In this document: positions 42,363 to 51,739 of the stretch, piece by piece | Layout of the letters: every line of letters starts with the position of its first letter | Numbering within the stretch: position 1 is the stretch's first letter | NCBI GenBank assembly: GCA_003134765.1 | Contig: PLCM01000015.1 | Span: 3,421 to 67,420 of the forward strand | Source of the DNA: Spartobacteria bacterium | Lineage (GTDB): Bacteria > Verrucomicrobiota > Verrucomicrobiia > Chthoniobacterales > UBA10450 | Reading direction: 5' to 3' | Length of the DNA stretch: 64,000 nucleotides | The notes under the pieces: generated by a model | Told to the model about the DNA's origin: nothing | What the model saw: only the letters and a program-made list of their open reading frames with translations | Databases searched by the model: none | Made by a program: the position numbers and the translations under genes

Positions 42363-44141
42363 GTGAGCGAACCATCATCTTCAGTCGATCCGAAACGGAA
42401 GCCGTCTCTCCTGAGAACGGTCGCGTTTCTCTGCACCGCGGCGGTGCCGGGGGCGCTTATTATTTTTCTGGTGCTCCGTTACGCCATCGCGATTCCGATG
42501 CTCGACGATTGGGAGATGGTGCCTCTCGCCATTAAGGCACACACCGGTGGAGTGACCTTTCATGATCTCTTTGAGCAGCAGCAGGAATCGCGGACGTTTT
42601 TTCCGAAACTGCTCTTCATTGTTTTTTCAATGGGGAAATACTGGGATGGCCGCATCGAGATGATTTTGTCGGTTCTTATCTGCGGTCTTACCTCGCTCGG
42701 GATCTACCAGTTGCTGGGGAAATCCGGCGTCTCCGGGCGCGCCAAGGCGGTCACGTTTCTGCTCATGGTGCTGTTGATCTTTTCGCCCGCGCAACACGAA
42801 CTTTGGCTGCTGGCGTCCGGCTTTCCGTCCTTTGTCCCGGCGCTCTGCCTTGTGTGGGGGCTTCGGGTTGTCGGCGGTGGATTTTCGGTGGCCGCAAAAT
42901 TCTGGATATGCGTTGGCCTGGCTTTTTTTGCGACCTTCACGCTCGCGAGCGGACTGCTCGCATGGGGACTAACGTTTCCTGTTCTCCTGGCGACACGCGG
43001 GGACCCGCGATGGAAACGGTGGCTTGGTTTTTGGTTCGTGGCTACGGCCGCCTGCGCCGCATTGTATTTCTGGCATTTCCGCGGACCGCAGGATCTACCG
43101 CCATTCGCACCGCGAAAATCGCCGCTGGACTACTGGCGTTACCTGACAGCCTTCCTCGGTTCCGGCCTCGGGCGTTCCGGTAACGAAAATCCGCTGGCTG
43201 TTTCCATTACGATCGGCACGGTGCTGCTCTTGGGCTATTTTGTAAGCCTCGGTCGTTTCATTTTTCGCTGGCGTGATCGAGAATACTGCGCGCGAGTAGC
43301 CCCTTGGATAGCGCTCGGCGGATATTCGGTCGGGAGCGGAATACTCGCCGCGCTCGGGCGGATCGAATGGGGCGTTTCGCAGGCCTTGGAGTCTCGCTAC
43401 GTCGCTTTTTCTCTTTACCTCACGGTGGCGATGGTTGCGCTCGCGGTGATTTTCTTCGCCGGGGGTTTTGAAACGCGTGAGTCATCGGGATGGCGCTGGT
43501 TGCGCTTCACAACCGTGGTTTTTCTCGGCGCGAGTTATCTCACCCTGGAATTCTTGTGTGCGGCCGGTTCGATTCCAATCTTCAAGCTCCGCTCGGCCGT
43601 TGCGCGATTGGGCCAGAGCGGCGTGTTATTCTGTCCAGTTCTGGATACCTCAACAACAATCAGGAACGGCAATTTTCCCAGGCCGGGCTTCGTTCGGGAA
43701 AATGCGCAGGCGCTTGATCGCCTTCACCTGCTGAGAACGCCCCTGGTCCGCACGCGCGAGATCACAAAATTGCGCCACGCGAACGCTGACGAGAGGGTGG
43801 CCTTGGGATGGTGTGATGGCCTGGCGGCTGGAGGCGATGGCACCTTGATCGCCTGGGGATGGGCTGCGCTTACCGGGCGGAATCGGCCAGCCGATGCCGT
43901 CCTCTTCGCTTACGCCGACGAACACGGCAACTGGATCGCATTCGCGCTTTCGGACGCGGTCCTTAATCGTCCGGACGTGGTGCAGGCGCTGCATAGTCCT
44001 GAACAACTGTGGAGCGGTTGGCGCGTTGTCATAACCCGGGATGCCCTCCCCAAAGGGGCCGAAATTTCGGCCTGGGCGGTCGATGCGAAGGATGCAAAGC
44101 TCTATCGACTGAAGGCGAAAGAGAAAATGTTTAATCTCTGA
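42363..44141 (+). CDS. Multi-pass membrane protein with C-terminal beta domain (putative GT-C-like); paralogue of 51740-53485
   Basis: 592 residues from a GTG. About ten hydrophobic segments lie in residues 18-410. The N-terminal loop has an acidic pair (IPMLDDWEMVPL) and HDLFEQQQESRTFFPKLLF, paralleled by YADDFMIPPLL and LFEQHNEHRYFFPRLLF in the paralogue. An Asp pair after the first helix is typical of GT-C glycosyltransferases, so a lipid-linked-sugar role is plausible but unproved. The C-terminal 120 or so residues form a soluble domain (IAWGWAALTGRNRPADAVLF, LNRPDVVQAL, LPKGAEISAWAVDAKDAKLY). Convergent with the methyltransferase gene, 12 bp apart. Confidence 0.7.
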   Translation: MSEPSSSVDPKRKPSLLRTVAFLCTAAVPGALIIFLVLRYAIAIPMLDDWEMVPLAIKAHTGGVTFHDLFEQQQESRTFFPKLLFIVFSMGKYWDGRIEMILSVLICGLTSLGIYQLLGKSGVSGRAKAVTFLLMVLLIFSPAQHELWLLASGFPSFVPALCLVWGLRVVGGGFSVAAKFWICVGLAFFATFTLASGLLAWGLTFPVLLATRGDPRWKRWLGFWFVATAACAALYFWHFRGPQDLPPFAPRKSPLDYWRYLTAFLGSGLGRSGNENPLAVSITIGTVLLLGYFVSLGRFIFRWRDREYCARVAPWIALGGYSVGSGILAALGRIEWGVSQALESRYVAFSLYLTVAMVALAVIFFAGGFETRESSGWRWLRFTTVVFLGASYLTLEFLCAAGSIPIFKLRSAVARLGQSGVLFCPVLDTSTTIRNGNFPRPGFVRENAQALDRLHLLRTPLVRTREITKLRHANADERVALGWCDGLAAGGDGTLIAWGWAALTGRNRPADAVLFAYADEHGNWIAFALSDAVLNRPDVVQALHSPEQLWSGWRVVITRDALPKGAEISAWAVDAKDAKLYRLKAKEKMFNL

Positions 44142-44153
44142 GGTTCGAGGACA

Positions 44154-44954
44154 TCAGGATAGCCCCCGGCGCTTGATCGTTTGCAGCGACACGACTTTTC
44201 GAAACGGAAAGTCGAGGTAGACCCGACCGCCCCGCCATTGATGATGGCCCTGCGGCGACAGGAAGAACGTTTCAACGTCTGAGCGAAGGCGTTGCAGGAG
44301 CTCGTCGAAAGACGTGCTCTCGGGAGCGGCGCTGAGTCGCGCCTGTTCGGCGAGGATTCTTTGCGCGTGCATGAAATCATGGGCGTCGCCGTTGCCCTGG
44401 AGAATGAAGTCAAAGCAATGAATGGAGGCGCCGGAAGGGGAGAGGAATTCTCCGATTGCCTCGAAGCACGCAGAGAGGGAGTCGGCTTGAATGTGTTCGA
44501 GAACCGAGATGGAAAAAATCGCGTCGAATGATTGCGCCTGCAGGCGGCGCAAACCGGGTCGAAAATATTCCCGCACAATTTTCACGTGCGGAAACTGTTC
44601 GACGTAACGCTCGTAATCGGTCGGGCCGTTGCCAAATCCATCGTAAGGATCCACCAAAGTCACGTCGTAGCCGAGTTCGCTCAGGAATCCGCTCACGATC
44701 GGTTCGCCGCCTCCGATCTCGAGGAGCCGGGCCGGCGGCGGGAAATTTGCGAGGATCGATTTCGCGGCCCAGGGTCGTTGCACGTTTTTCAGGTCGCCGT
44801 CCAGGGGGGTGATTTGCGGCAGCTCGTCGACGCTTTCGCAATAATCGCGGACCGTCGCGTAAGACGTGCCGTCCCCGTCCCCGCGCCCGGAAAAGCGGGA
44901 GACGATTGCTGCGGCCTGCGATGGATTTTTAAGAAGGCGCAACGGTTGAGGCAT
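44154..44954 (-). CDS. Class I SAM-dependent methyltransferase
   Basis: 266 residues. SAM motif I is LLEIGGGEPIVSGFLSELGY, followed by VTLVDPYDGFGNGP and the post-motif FDAIFSISVLEHI. The C-terminal part is not diagnostic. It starts inside the end of the glycosyltransferase gene (26-bp overlap), so it belongs to the same transcript and probably modifies the same glycan or lipid. Substrate unknown. Confidence 0.85.
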   Translation of the reverse strand: MPQPLRLLKNPSQAAAIVSRFSGRGDGDGTSYATVRDYCESVDELPQITPLDGDLKNVQRPWAAKSILANFPPPARLLEIGGGEPIVSGFLSELGYDVTLVDPYDGFGNGPTDYERYVEQFPHVKIVREYFRPGLRRLQAQSFDAIFSISVLEHIQADSLSACFEAIGEFLSPSGASIHCFDFILQGNGDAHDFMHAQRILAEQARLSAAPESTSFDELLQRLRSDVETFFLSPQGHHQWRGGRVYLDFPFRKVVSLQTIKRRGLS

Positions 44955-46122
44955 CGGTCTGCTCCTTCGGCCTGGCGGTCATCTTTGCGTAAAAGGCGGC
45001 GAGCGTCCCCGCATTCCTCTTCCAATCGAAGTGTTCGCGCCCAAAGGCGACCGCGCCGGTAGCGAGCCGTTCGCTCAGCTTGTGGTCTCTTTGTAATTCC
45101 CGCACGGCGTCCACGATGCCGAGCGCGTCGACTTTATCCAGCACCCAGGCATCTTGGCCATGGCGAACAAAACGACCCACATTTGTTCGCGGAACAATCA
45201 CGGGCCGTCCCATCGCAAAAAATTCCGGCAGTTTTCCGGGCAATCGGAATTGGTTGAAGGCGTTGTCCGCGCCGGGCTGCACCAGGACGTCGGCCAGGCT
45301 CAGGAGCGCAGGAATTTCCTGGTAGGCAACGTGCCCCAGCTCAATCGCGACCTTGTGCGCCCACTCTTCATCGGGCCCGAGGAACGAACAGAAATCCCGG
45401 CCCGTTCGGATCAATCGCGTCGCCGTTCCTTCCCGATCCAGGACGGCGGCGGCGAGGTAGAGACTGCGGACATCACGTGAGTTCGCCGAATGGACATTGC
45501 CGGTGTAGGCCAGCACCACAGTTCCATTCGCTATTCCGAGTCGCTCGAGCAGCAAAGGATCGCGGGGCCGCGGAAAGAACCGTTGCGAATCTGCGCCGGG
45601 CCACAGGATCAACTTTGGAATTTCGGGTGGAACGAAACGCTCGAGACGATCCATGATCATGGTCACGCCGATGGCCGAGGCGATGAACTCGCGATAGTGG
45701 CGCGGATGCGAAAGATTTTCCGGAATCTCGGCGGAACGAGACTGCTCCAGTTTTTCAAAGGATGTTCCGAGATTAACTTCCAGAATCAGCTCCTCGTTGT
45801 CTTCGAGATGAACGAAGAGCGCAAAATCGCAAAAGCCCGCCAGTTTCTCGCAGAAAAGTCGGACGTTTTCGCGCGGAGTCCACGCGTGGACAACGTCGGG
45901 CGGCCGTCCATTCGCAAATACAGCTAACCATTCGCCATCGATCTGATCGAAACGATGGACTCCGTAATTCTGCTCACCAAGGGCGGCGCCGCGGTCATTA
46001 TTTTCGGTGATCGCGACCGCCGTAGAATGGCCGAGGGCTGCGAGTTGGTTCGCAAAATTGTGGACGTGGACAGCGCTATTGGCGCTGAAGTCGTGATAGA
46101 GAACGAAAAGAATGTTACTCAC
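44929..46122 (-). CDS. Glycosyltransferase, GT4-like (GT-B fold)
   Basis: 397 residues. N-terminal Rossmann half (ILFVLYHDFSANSAVHVHNF, ANQLAALGHSTAVAIT). C-terminal half VLAYTGNVHSANSRDVRSLY and the sugar-nucleotide-binding region VLVQPGADNAFNQFRLPGKL, then PEFFAMGRPVIVPRTNVG, typical of GT4 enzymes. It overlaps the GT2 gene by 4 bp upstream and the methyltransferase by 26 bp downstream: a three-gene transcript for glycan assembly. Confidence 0.88.
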   Translation of the reverse strand: MSNILFVLYHDFSANSAVHVHNFANQLAALGHSTAVAITENNDRGAALGEQNYGVHRFDQIDGEWLAVFANGRPPDVVHAWTPRENVRLFCEKLAGFCDFALFVHLEDNEELILEVNLGTSFEKLEQSRSAEIPENLSHPRHYREFIASAIGVTMIMDRLERFVPPEIPKLILWPGADSQRFFPRPRDPLLLERLGIANGTVVLAYTGNVHSANSRDVRSLYLAAAVLDREGTATRLIRTGRDFCSFLGPDEEWAHKVAIELGHVAYQEIPALLSLADVLVQPGADNAFNQFRLPGKLPEFFAMGRPVIVPRTNVGRFVRHGQDAWVLDKVDALGIVDAVRELQRDHKLSERLATGAVAFGREHFDWKRNAGTLAAFYAKMTARPKEQTDASTVAPS

Positions 46123-48530
46123 GCGGAGCGGCGGCGGCTGTAATCGCCGCGTTCAAGGTCCAGATTCGGGTTATAGTAAGGGTCGCCGCGCTTGATAACC
46201 TCTTCCCATTGATCGAGGAGAAGAATTCGGTCGATCATGTCGTAATAGCTCTCGCGCGACACCGATTCGTGATGGAGCAAGAGTGCCTGCGGCGTGTAAA
46301 CGATGCGCAGTCCGCGTTCGCGCAAGCGCAGACAAAGGTCCACGTCCTGATAAGCCGTAAAGAAATGCTGGTTGAAGCCGCCGACGTCTTCGAACAAGGG
46401 TTTGCGGATCATCAGACACGCGGCCGTGACCGCTGAAACTTCGCGCGCGCAGACGAGGCTGCCGGCGTACCCGTCCACGTCCAGCGGGAACCTCCGCATC
46501 ACGTGATCGGCCGTTCCTCTCATCCCGAGCGCAACGCCCGCATGCTGGACGGTCATGTCGTCGTAAGCGAGCAGGGCGCCCGCGGCGCCTACGTCCGGCT
46601 GCTCGACGTAATAGGCGAGATGTTCCAACCAATCGCCGGAAATAATCTCGGTATCGTTATTGAGGAAAACGAGCAGTTCCCCCGTCGCCGCAAATGCGCC
46701 GTCGTTATTGGCGCGGGAAAAATTGAAGGTTCCGGGGAACGCGATGCGGCGGACCGGGTAATGCTGCATCAGGCTAAGCGCCGCCGGATCGGTGGTTTCG
46801 TTATCCACGATGATGACTTCGAAGTCCGGATAAGAAGTTTTTTCGAAGATGCTGCTCAGGCAACGCCCGAAGACATCGGGCGCATTGCGAGTGGGGATGA
46901 TGATGCTGATGCGAGAGCGGTTTTCTCGCTTTGCCGGAATAAGGTTCAGGCGATGCGGCAGCTCGGCCGGTTCGGCGTGGGCGGGCAGCTTCAACCGCTC
47001 GAGCTGCGCATTGACGGCCCGCTGCTGCAGGGCGGTGATTTGAGGTTTGGCGTCTGGTTTCTCGGCGATGCTGCCGGGCGTCTTGCGCCAGTGGTAAAGA
47101 ATCTGCGGGATGTGCGCGATACGTAGCCCCGTCTCGCTGAGGCGAAGCATAAACTCAAAGTCCTGCACGCCATCGAAGTTCGAATCGAACCGCGTTTGAG
47201 TTGCGAGTTCCCGCTTGACGCACAAAAGATGTCCGATGTACATGACGCCACGGAAGTATTCCGGGGACCAGTCCGGCTTGAAGAATGGTTCGCCGAGCGT
47301 CCCGGAAACGTCGTCCAATTTGTCTTCGTCCGAGTATACTACGTCGTAGCCTTCCTCCAGCTTCTCCAGCATCGACTCGAGCGCCACCGGATGGAGAAGA
47401 TCGTCATGATCGAGAAAACAAACATAGTCGCCCTGGGCCAGATCCAAGGCATGGTTCGTGGCGGCGCTGATTCCCTTGGCGCGCGACGCACTCACGCGCA
47501 CTCGTGGGCCTAAGGCGCCAAGGAGTTCGAGGAGCCTTTCTGTTTCCCGATTATCGGAGCCATCATCGACCAGGCACCATTCCCAGTCTTGATAGCTTTG
47601 ATTGAGCAGACTCAGGGCTGCTTCGGCCAGCCATTCCGGCTTGGTGTTAAACGTGGGTGTAAGGACGCTGAAGAAAGGAGCGTGAACGCCAGCTCGCCTG
47701 GCGTGCTGTTGGAATAAAGGGTGGAGCAATCCAAACGCCTTGCTCGCTGAAAGGGCCGGCAACATAGAGATGCGTTCCGCGATCACGGAATCGGACTTCT
47801 CCTGCTCCTCGTTCTCCGCTGAAGCTTCGCGATTTAGTTGCTGTTCAAAGAATGCCTGCCACTGCGATCCTTGTTCAATCGCTTCGAGGCGGATGGTCGA
47901 TGCTCCCGGTGGAACCCTAACTTCTACCGTGAATCCGCTGCGAGCGGCTGCCGGATATTCTGGAATGGAGTCGGCCAGGTCGGGCCGGGCCAGTCCGTAA
48001 CGGGCCAGCCGGGATTTCCTGCCCATCTTTGCCCTGACCCCGGCCAGTTCTCTGCCGCTGCGCGAAAAACACCAGCCTTTGATGAGCAGAACTTCGCGGC
48101 TGGTCTTCCATTGCTTGGGCAGATCCAACGCGAAGGCGATGTCGGAATTGGGTGCGGCGCAGGCCGCCTTGTTCCGCGAGCGATTCCAAAGTTTCCAAAT
48201 TGGCTTAACGATCTTCCATGCGATCGAACGCTGAATCTGATCGAGTAATTGTTCGCGCTCCTTGAGCTTCGCGGTAGTATCAGCTCGCCGGGCGCGCTGA
48301 TCCCAGGCGTCGCGTTGCGCCCGCTCGAGCTCGGCCCTGTAATCGGCAGCTTCCGTGCGAAGCAAACGCGTCACGGTCTTGAGCTCATTCATCCGCCGGT
48401 GCGCCGACTCGAGAGCGGCGGAAGATTTCGCTGGAGTCAGTCCCATTTCGCGGCGCAGCTCCACCAGCGAACGGCGGAGCTCGTCCACCTTAACCTCTAG
48501 TCGTCTCAGATAATCGTTCTCGTCCCGCAC
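46119..48530 (-). CDS. Tandem GT2 glycosyltransferase with N-terminal coiled coil
   Basis: 803 residues. Residues 1-110: coiled coil (VKVDELRRSLVELRREMG). Then a beta domain (LLIKGWCFSRSGRELAGVRA, YGLARPDLADSIPEYP). First GT2 domain at about 275-490 (FSVLTPTFNTKPEWLAEAAL, LVDDGSDN, FLDHDDLLHPVALE). Second at about 540-790 (ISIIIPTRNAPDVFGRCL, IIVDNETTDPAAL, FLNNDTEI, QDVDLCLRLRERGLRIVY). Both keep DXD-like residues, so both may be active. Likely adds two or more sugars to a surface polysaccharide. Confidence 0.9.
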   Translation of the reverse strand: MRDENDYLRRLEVKVDELRRSLVELRREMGLTPAKSSAALESAHRRMNELKTVTRLLRTEAADYRAELERAQRDAWDQRARRADTTAKLKEREQLLDQIQRSIAWKIVKPIWKLWNRSRNKAACAAPNSDIAFALDLPKQWKTSREVLLIKGWCFSRSGRELAGVRAKMGRKSRLARYGLARPDLADSIPEYPAAARSGFTVEVRVPPGASTIRLEAIEQGSQWQAFFEQQLNREASAENEEQEKSDSVIAERISMLPALSASKAFGLLHPLFQQHARRAGVHAPFFSVLTPTFNTKPEWLAEAALSLLNQSYQDWEWCLVDDGSDNRETERLLELLGALGPRVRVSASRAKGISAATNHALDLAQGDYVCFLDHDDLLHPVALESMLEKLEEGYDVVYSDEDKLDDVSGTLGEPFFKPDWSPEYFRGVMYIGHLLCVKRELATQTRFDSNFDGVQDFEFMLRLSETGLRIAHIPQILYHWRKTPGSIAEKPDAKPQITALQQRAVNAQLERLKLPAHAEPAELPHRLNLIPAKRENRSRISIIIPTRNAPDVFGRCLSSIFEKTSYPDFEVIIVDNETTDPAALSLMQHYPVRRIAFPGTFNFSRANNDGAFAATGELLVFLNNDTEIISGDWLEHLAYYVEQPDVGAAGALLAYDDMTVQHAGVALGMRGTADHVMRRFPLDVDGYAGSLVCAREVSAVTAACLMIRKPLFEDVGGFNQHFFTAYQDVDLCLRLRERGLRIVYTPQALLLHHESVSRESYYDMIDRILLLDQWEEVIKRGDPYYNPNLDLERGDYSRRRSA

Positions 48531-48707
48531 AATTGATGAGTGATTCTGCCTGTCGCAAAATCTAATTCAAGCGCGAGGCGAGGCGGTGGGGAGTTGTGTC
48601 GGGGGTGCGAGTGCGGGCAAGAAACATTCGCGCTCCTCGTCCGCAGTTCGTCGGTCCTCGGCTGAGGGTGGCAGGCAGGAAATATTTCGGCCCGAGTTAG
48701 AGCGCGC

Positions 48708-51638
48708 TCAAAAGACGTAAGCTTCCACTACCCCTACTCCAGAGGCACCGTTCTTGTCGCGAACGATGGCAGTGTAAGGACCCCGCGGCAATCCAGTTTC
48801 GTAAATAGCGGATTCCGCATCGTTCGACGGTTGAAGACCTGCGGCCTGGATTGCGGCCGCATCCGGAGATGACTTCCAGTCGTCATTCGCGGAGATCGTC
48901 GTTCCGTTGCCATCGTGTAATTCGAGCGTCGGATTGGCCAGGGGATTGGTAATTCCAGCGGCGGCGAGCGAAGGCCCGATTCCGCGGACGACGACTTTTG
49001 TCGCGCCGGCGCCGCCGAGATAAATGAATCCGCCAATCATCACGTTGTCGCCAGTCTGGACGAAGCCGCGGGTGGCGATATTCGCGAGCGTAGAGAGATA
49101 AACGGCATCCAGGTCGTAAACCTCTACGACGGCGATTCCGGTCGCATTGTTGGCACCGGCAACAACTGCGGTATAGTTGCCTGGCGCCAGGGTTGCGATG
49201 ATTGCAGACTCGGCATCACTGAGCGGAGCGATCCCTGTGGCCGCAATGTCGATCGCCTGGTTTGAAGCAACGACTCCGCCAATCTGGGTAGAGCGCCAGT
49301 TGTCATTGCTGGCGATCGTCGCGCCCCCTGAATCGTGAAGTTCGAGCCTCGGATCCTGCAAGGTGCCGGCAACAGTCCCGTTTAGTGAGGGGCCGATGGC
49401 TCGAATGATGACGCGTTTGGGCGCGGAGCCTTGAATAATGAACCCCCCTATGAGCACGTTTTGTCCGGTCCCGACCGGTAGACGAGTTGAAATGTTGAGC
49501 GCTACGGCTGGCGGTGGGACCGTGGCGAAAGTGGCCCCGCCCACGGCCAAAACATGGATTCCATCCACCGAAGTCGATCCGACCGCCGCGTTGGCTGCCT
49601 GAGGCGCGCCGTCGAGGGAAGGCGTCGCGCCACTGGCCGCGAAGGCGACATAGCCCGGAATCGGAACTGTTTCGCCAGGCGCGCCCGCCAACAATATTGT
49701 TGGGGGGATCATCAAAACGGTGCCCACCAGAGGAGCGGACGCGGCCGCGGTATTCGCGCTGGGAGATTTGATGGTTTGCGTGCCATCGGAGCGAGGGATA
49801 ACCAGAGCATTCAACTGCGCGACATTTTGCGCTCCAATGATGTCATTGTAGTAGACGCTACTCCCAGGAAAAAACTGGTTTCCGCTGAACTGAAGGCGGT
49901 TGAAAGGCGGCCCGGATGAGTTCAGGCGGTCACCATCGTAAATAATGGATCCGCCGACGTTGTTGCTAAAAACACAGTTTTGAATTAGGCCGCTGATATC
50001 GAACGCGGGAAGTCCGTTGGCCGGTGGACTGGGAGCGCTCGTGATCCCAGCACCCAGGCCGGCGCCGTTGATCCGATTATCTGTAACGTTGCTTCCGGTC
50101 AGGTTTAATGTGGAACCGAAGAGGGTAAAAGCCGTCCCCTGTTCGCCCGAGGTACATTGGGAAACAGTGCTGTTGGTAATGTTGGCCACAGAGCCCTGAA
50201 TGAGCTGGATCCCTGCGCCGGAATTACTGGATCTAGTGTTTTCGACGATGGAATTGTCCATCGTTAAGTCAACGAACGTTCCCATAAAGGCGCCGCCGGT
50301 TCCGGGCAAACTGCTATCGCCTATGGCCGCTGCGTCGGACATCACCACGCGCGTTAGCTTGACGATGCCCCGATTGCTTTCCGGCGTTCCGTCAGGAGAT
50401 GCACCCCCGAGACCGTAAGCAAAGTTCAGGTCGCCGCCGGCGAAAATACATCCTCCCTGCCGGGCACTTGCGGCACTCGTGCCGGTTCCCTGGATCAGCG
50501 TGTCGGTGATTATTAACTGGATAGGTCGATGATTTGTCGGAGGATTCTCAGACGAGAGCGCAATGATCGCGCCGCCCAAACCCTCGTCGCCTCCGGTCCC
50601 GGTCGCGGTGTTACCTTTGAAGACGCACCCGTTGATTTCTGTGATCGCCAGGTAATTGCTAAAAGCGCCTCCCTGGCGAGCGGTATTATTAGTGAAGCGA
50701 CAATTATAGACTTTTGCCGTCGTTTGTCCCTCGAAGTGAACCGCGCCACCCAAAGCAGGCGCTGGAGGCGGATTAAATGCGGGATCGAATTGGGCAACGT
50801 TGCCATTAAATGCGCTGTCCCGGACGACGACATCCACCGAGGGCGTGGATACCGGGTCTTTCCAAGACCCTATGGCATAAATTGCTCCGCCGACATAACC
50901 AGCCTGGTTGTTGTCGAACGTGCAGTTACTAACCCTCAACGTGGCGTCATTGATAAAAATTGCCCCGCCCGCAGCTTTTGGAGAGTGATTGGGCAAATTC
51001 ACGCGGTTACTAGCAAAACGCGAATTACTTACGAAAACCCGAGAGTTAATTGCACTTAGGCCGGCGCCAAAGTTAGGGGACGTATTACTTGTCCAGATAC
51101 AAGAATCGAAGGAAATTACTGATCCCGCTATCCATTGTGCACCGCCGCCCGTTCCAGGCCCGGGGGAATTAGCGGCATTGTTTTGAAAGATGCATTGCTT
51201 GAAGATTGCCTGCGCGTTGACCAGGGTCATGCCGCCGCCGATAAATCCAGTCTGGGACAAACCATCGCTAAAGGTTAGCCGTTCAAAAGTAATTGGACCC
51301 TCCTTGGAAATGTTGGACGGCGCATATCGAAGGATGTCAGTGGAACCTCCTCCGGTAAAAGTCACAGAGGCACCGGCAGCTGCCCGAACCGTGAACGCCT
51401 TAGGCGATTGTAAATCGTAGATCGTGTAACCACCTGAGGGGGCTTGGTAAGTGCCCGCCGCCATTTCAATGATGCCTCCGTCTCCCACCGCGGAGATAGC
51501 GGCCTGCAGATCGGGCGCATCTTGGGGAACGTGGACGATTTGCTGCCCCTGCGAGAAGCTCGCCAAGGCAACCCATCCCAAAATGGAAAAGAAGATTGAT
51601 CGGAGGCGTCCACTGGGCTGAATCGGAAAAAGAGTCAT
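48708..51638 (-). CDS. Secreted right-handed beta-helix (pectin-lyase/PMP-like) protein with twin C-terminal domain
   Basis: 976 residues with a signal peptide (IFFSILGWVALASFSQGQQ). Residues 30-650: beta-helix with repeated GGGAQWIAGSVISFDS and GGAIFINDATLRVSNCTFDN-type coils, similar to polymorphic membrane protein repeats. A linker follows, then two C-terminal domains of about 120 residues (NISTRLPVGTGQNVLIGGFI and NIATRGFVQTGDNVMIGGFI). The same pair ends the genes at 1-4026 and 56176-57156. No autotransporter barrel is seen. Probably extracellular; substrate or ligand unknown. Confidence 0.85.
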   Translation of the reverse strand: MTLFPIQPSGRLRSIFFSILGWVALASFSQGQQIVHVPQDAPDLQAAISAVGDGGIIEMAAGTYQAPSGGYTIYDLQSPKAFTVRAAAGASVTFTGGGSTDILRYAPSNISKEGPITFERLTFSDGLSQTGFIGGGMTLVNAQAIFKQCIFQNNAANSPGPGTGGGAQWIAGSVISFDSCIWTSNTSPNFGAGLSAINSRVFVSNSRFASNRVNLPNHSPKAAGGAIFINDATLRVSNCTFDNNQAGYVGGAIYAIGSWKDPVSTPSVDVVVRDSAFNGNVAQFDPAFNPPPAPALGGAVHFEGQTTAKVYNCRFTNNTARQGGAFSNYLAITEINGCVFKGNTATGTGGDEGLGGAIIALSSENPPTNHRPIQLIITDTLIQGTGTSAASARQGGCIFAGGDLNFAYGLGGASPDGTPESNRGIVKLTRVVMSDAAAIGDSSLPGTGGAFMGTFVDLTMDNSIVENTRSSNSGAGIQLIQGSVANITNSTVSQCTSGEQGTAFTLFGSTLNLTGSNVTDNRINGAGLGAGITSAPSPPANGLPAFDISGLIQNCVFSNNVGGSIIYDGDRLNSSGPPFNRLQFSGNQFFPGSSVYYNDIIGAQNVAQLNALVIPRSDGTQTIKSPSANTAAASAPLVGTVLMIPPTILLAGAPGETVPIPGYVAFAASGATPSLDGAPQAANAAVGSTSVDGIHVLAVGGATFATVPPPAVALNISTRLPVGTGQNVLIGGFIIQGSAPKRVIIRAIGPSLNGTVAGTLQDPRLELHDSGGATIASNDNWRSTQIGGVVASNQAIDIAATGIAPLSDAESAIIATLAPGNYTAVVAGANNATGIAVVEVYDLDAVYLSTLANIATRGFVQTGDNVMIGGFIYLGGAGATKVVVRGIGPSLAAAGITNPLANPTLELHDGNGTTISANDDWKSSPDAAAIQAAGLQPSNDAESAIYETGLPRGPYTAIVRDKNGASGVGVVEAYVF

Positions 51639-51739
51639 CGTAGGTAAATGAAGTTTAGTTGATCACGCTAAACACTTTTGCCGCAAATGTCATACCAATT
51701 CCGAGACGGTCTGGCGTTCCCGCCCGCGTCCGGGAAGTT

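Noticed and set aside
42310-42372. Sequence resembling pieces of a cobalamin riboswitch (GGTGCGAG, TTAACGGGAA, then CTGCCGCGAAACTGTGAGCG) before the membrane-protein gene
   Set aside because: The P4/P5 segment (GGTG..AATCC) that must lie between GGGAA and CTGCC is missing, the CAGGAGAC receptor end is absent, and the similarity runs straight into the GTG start codon. The downstream gene is not a cobalamin gene.
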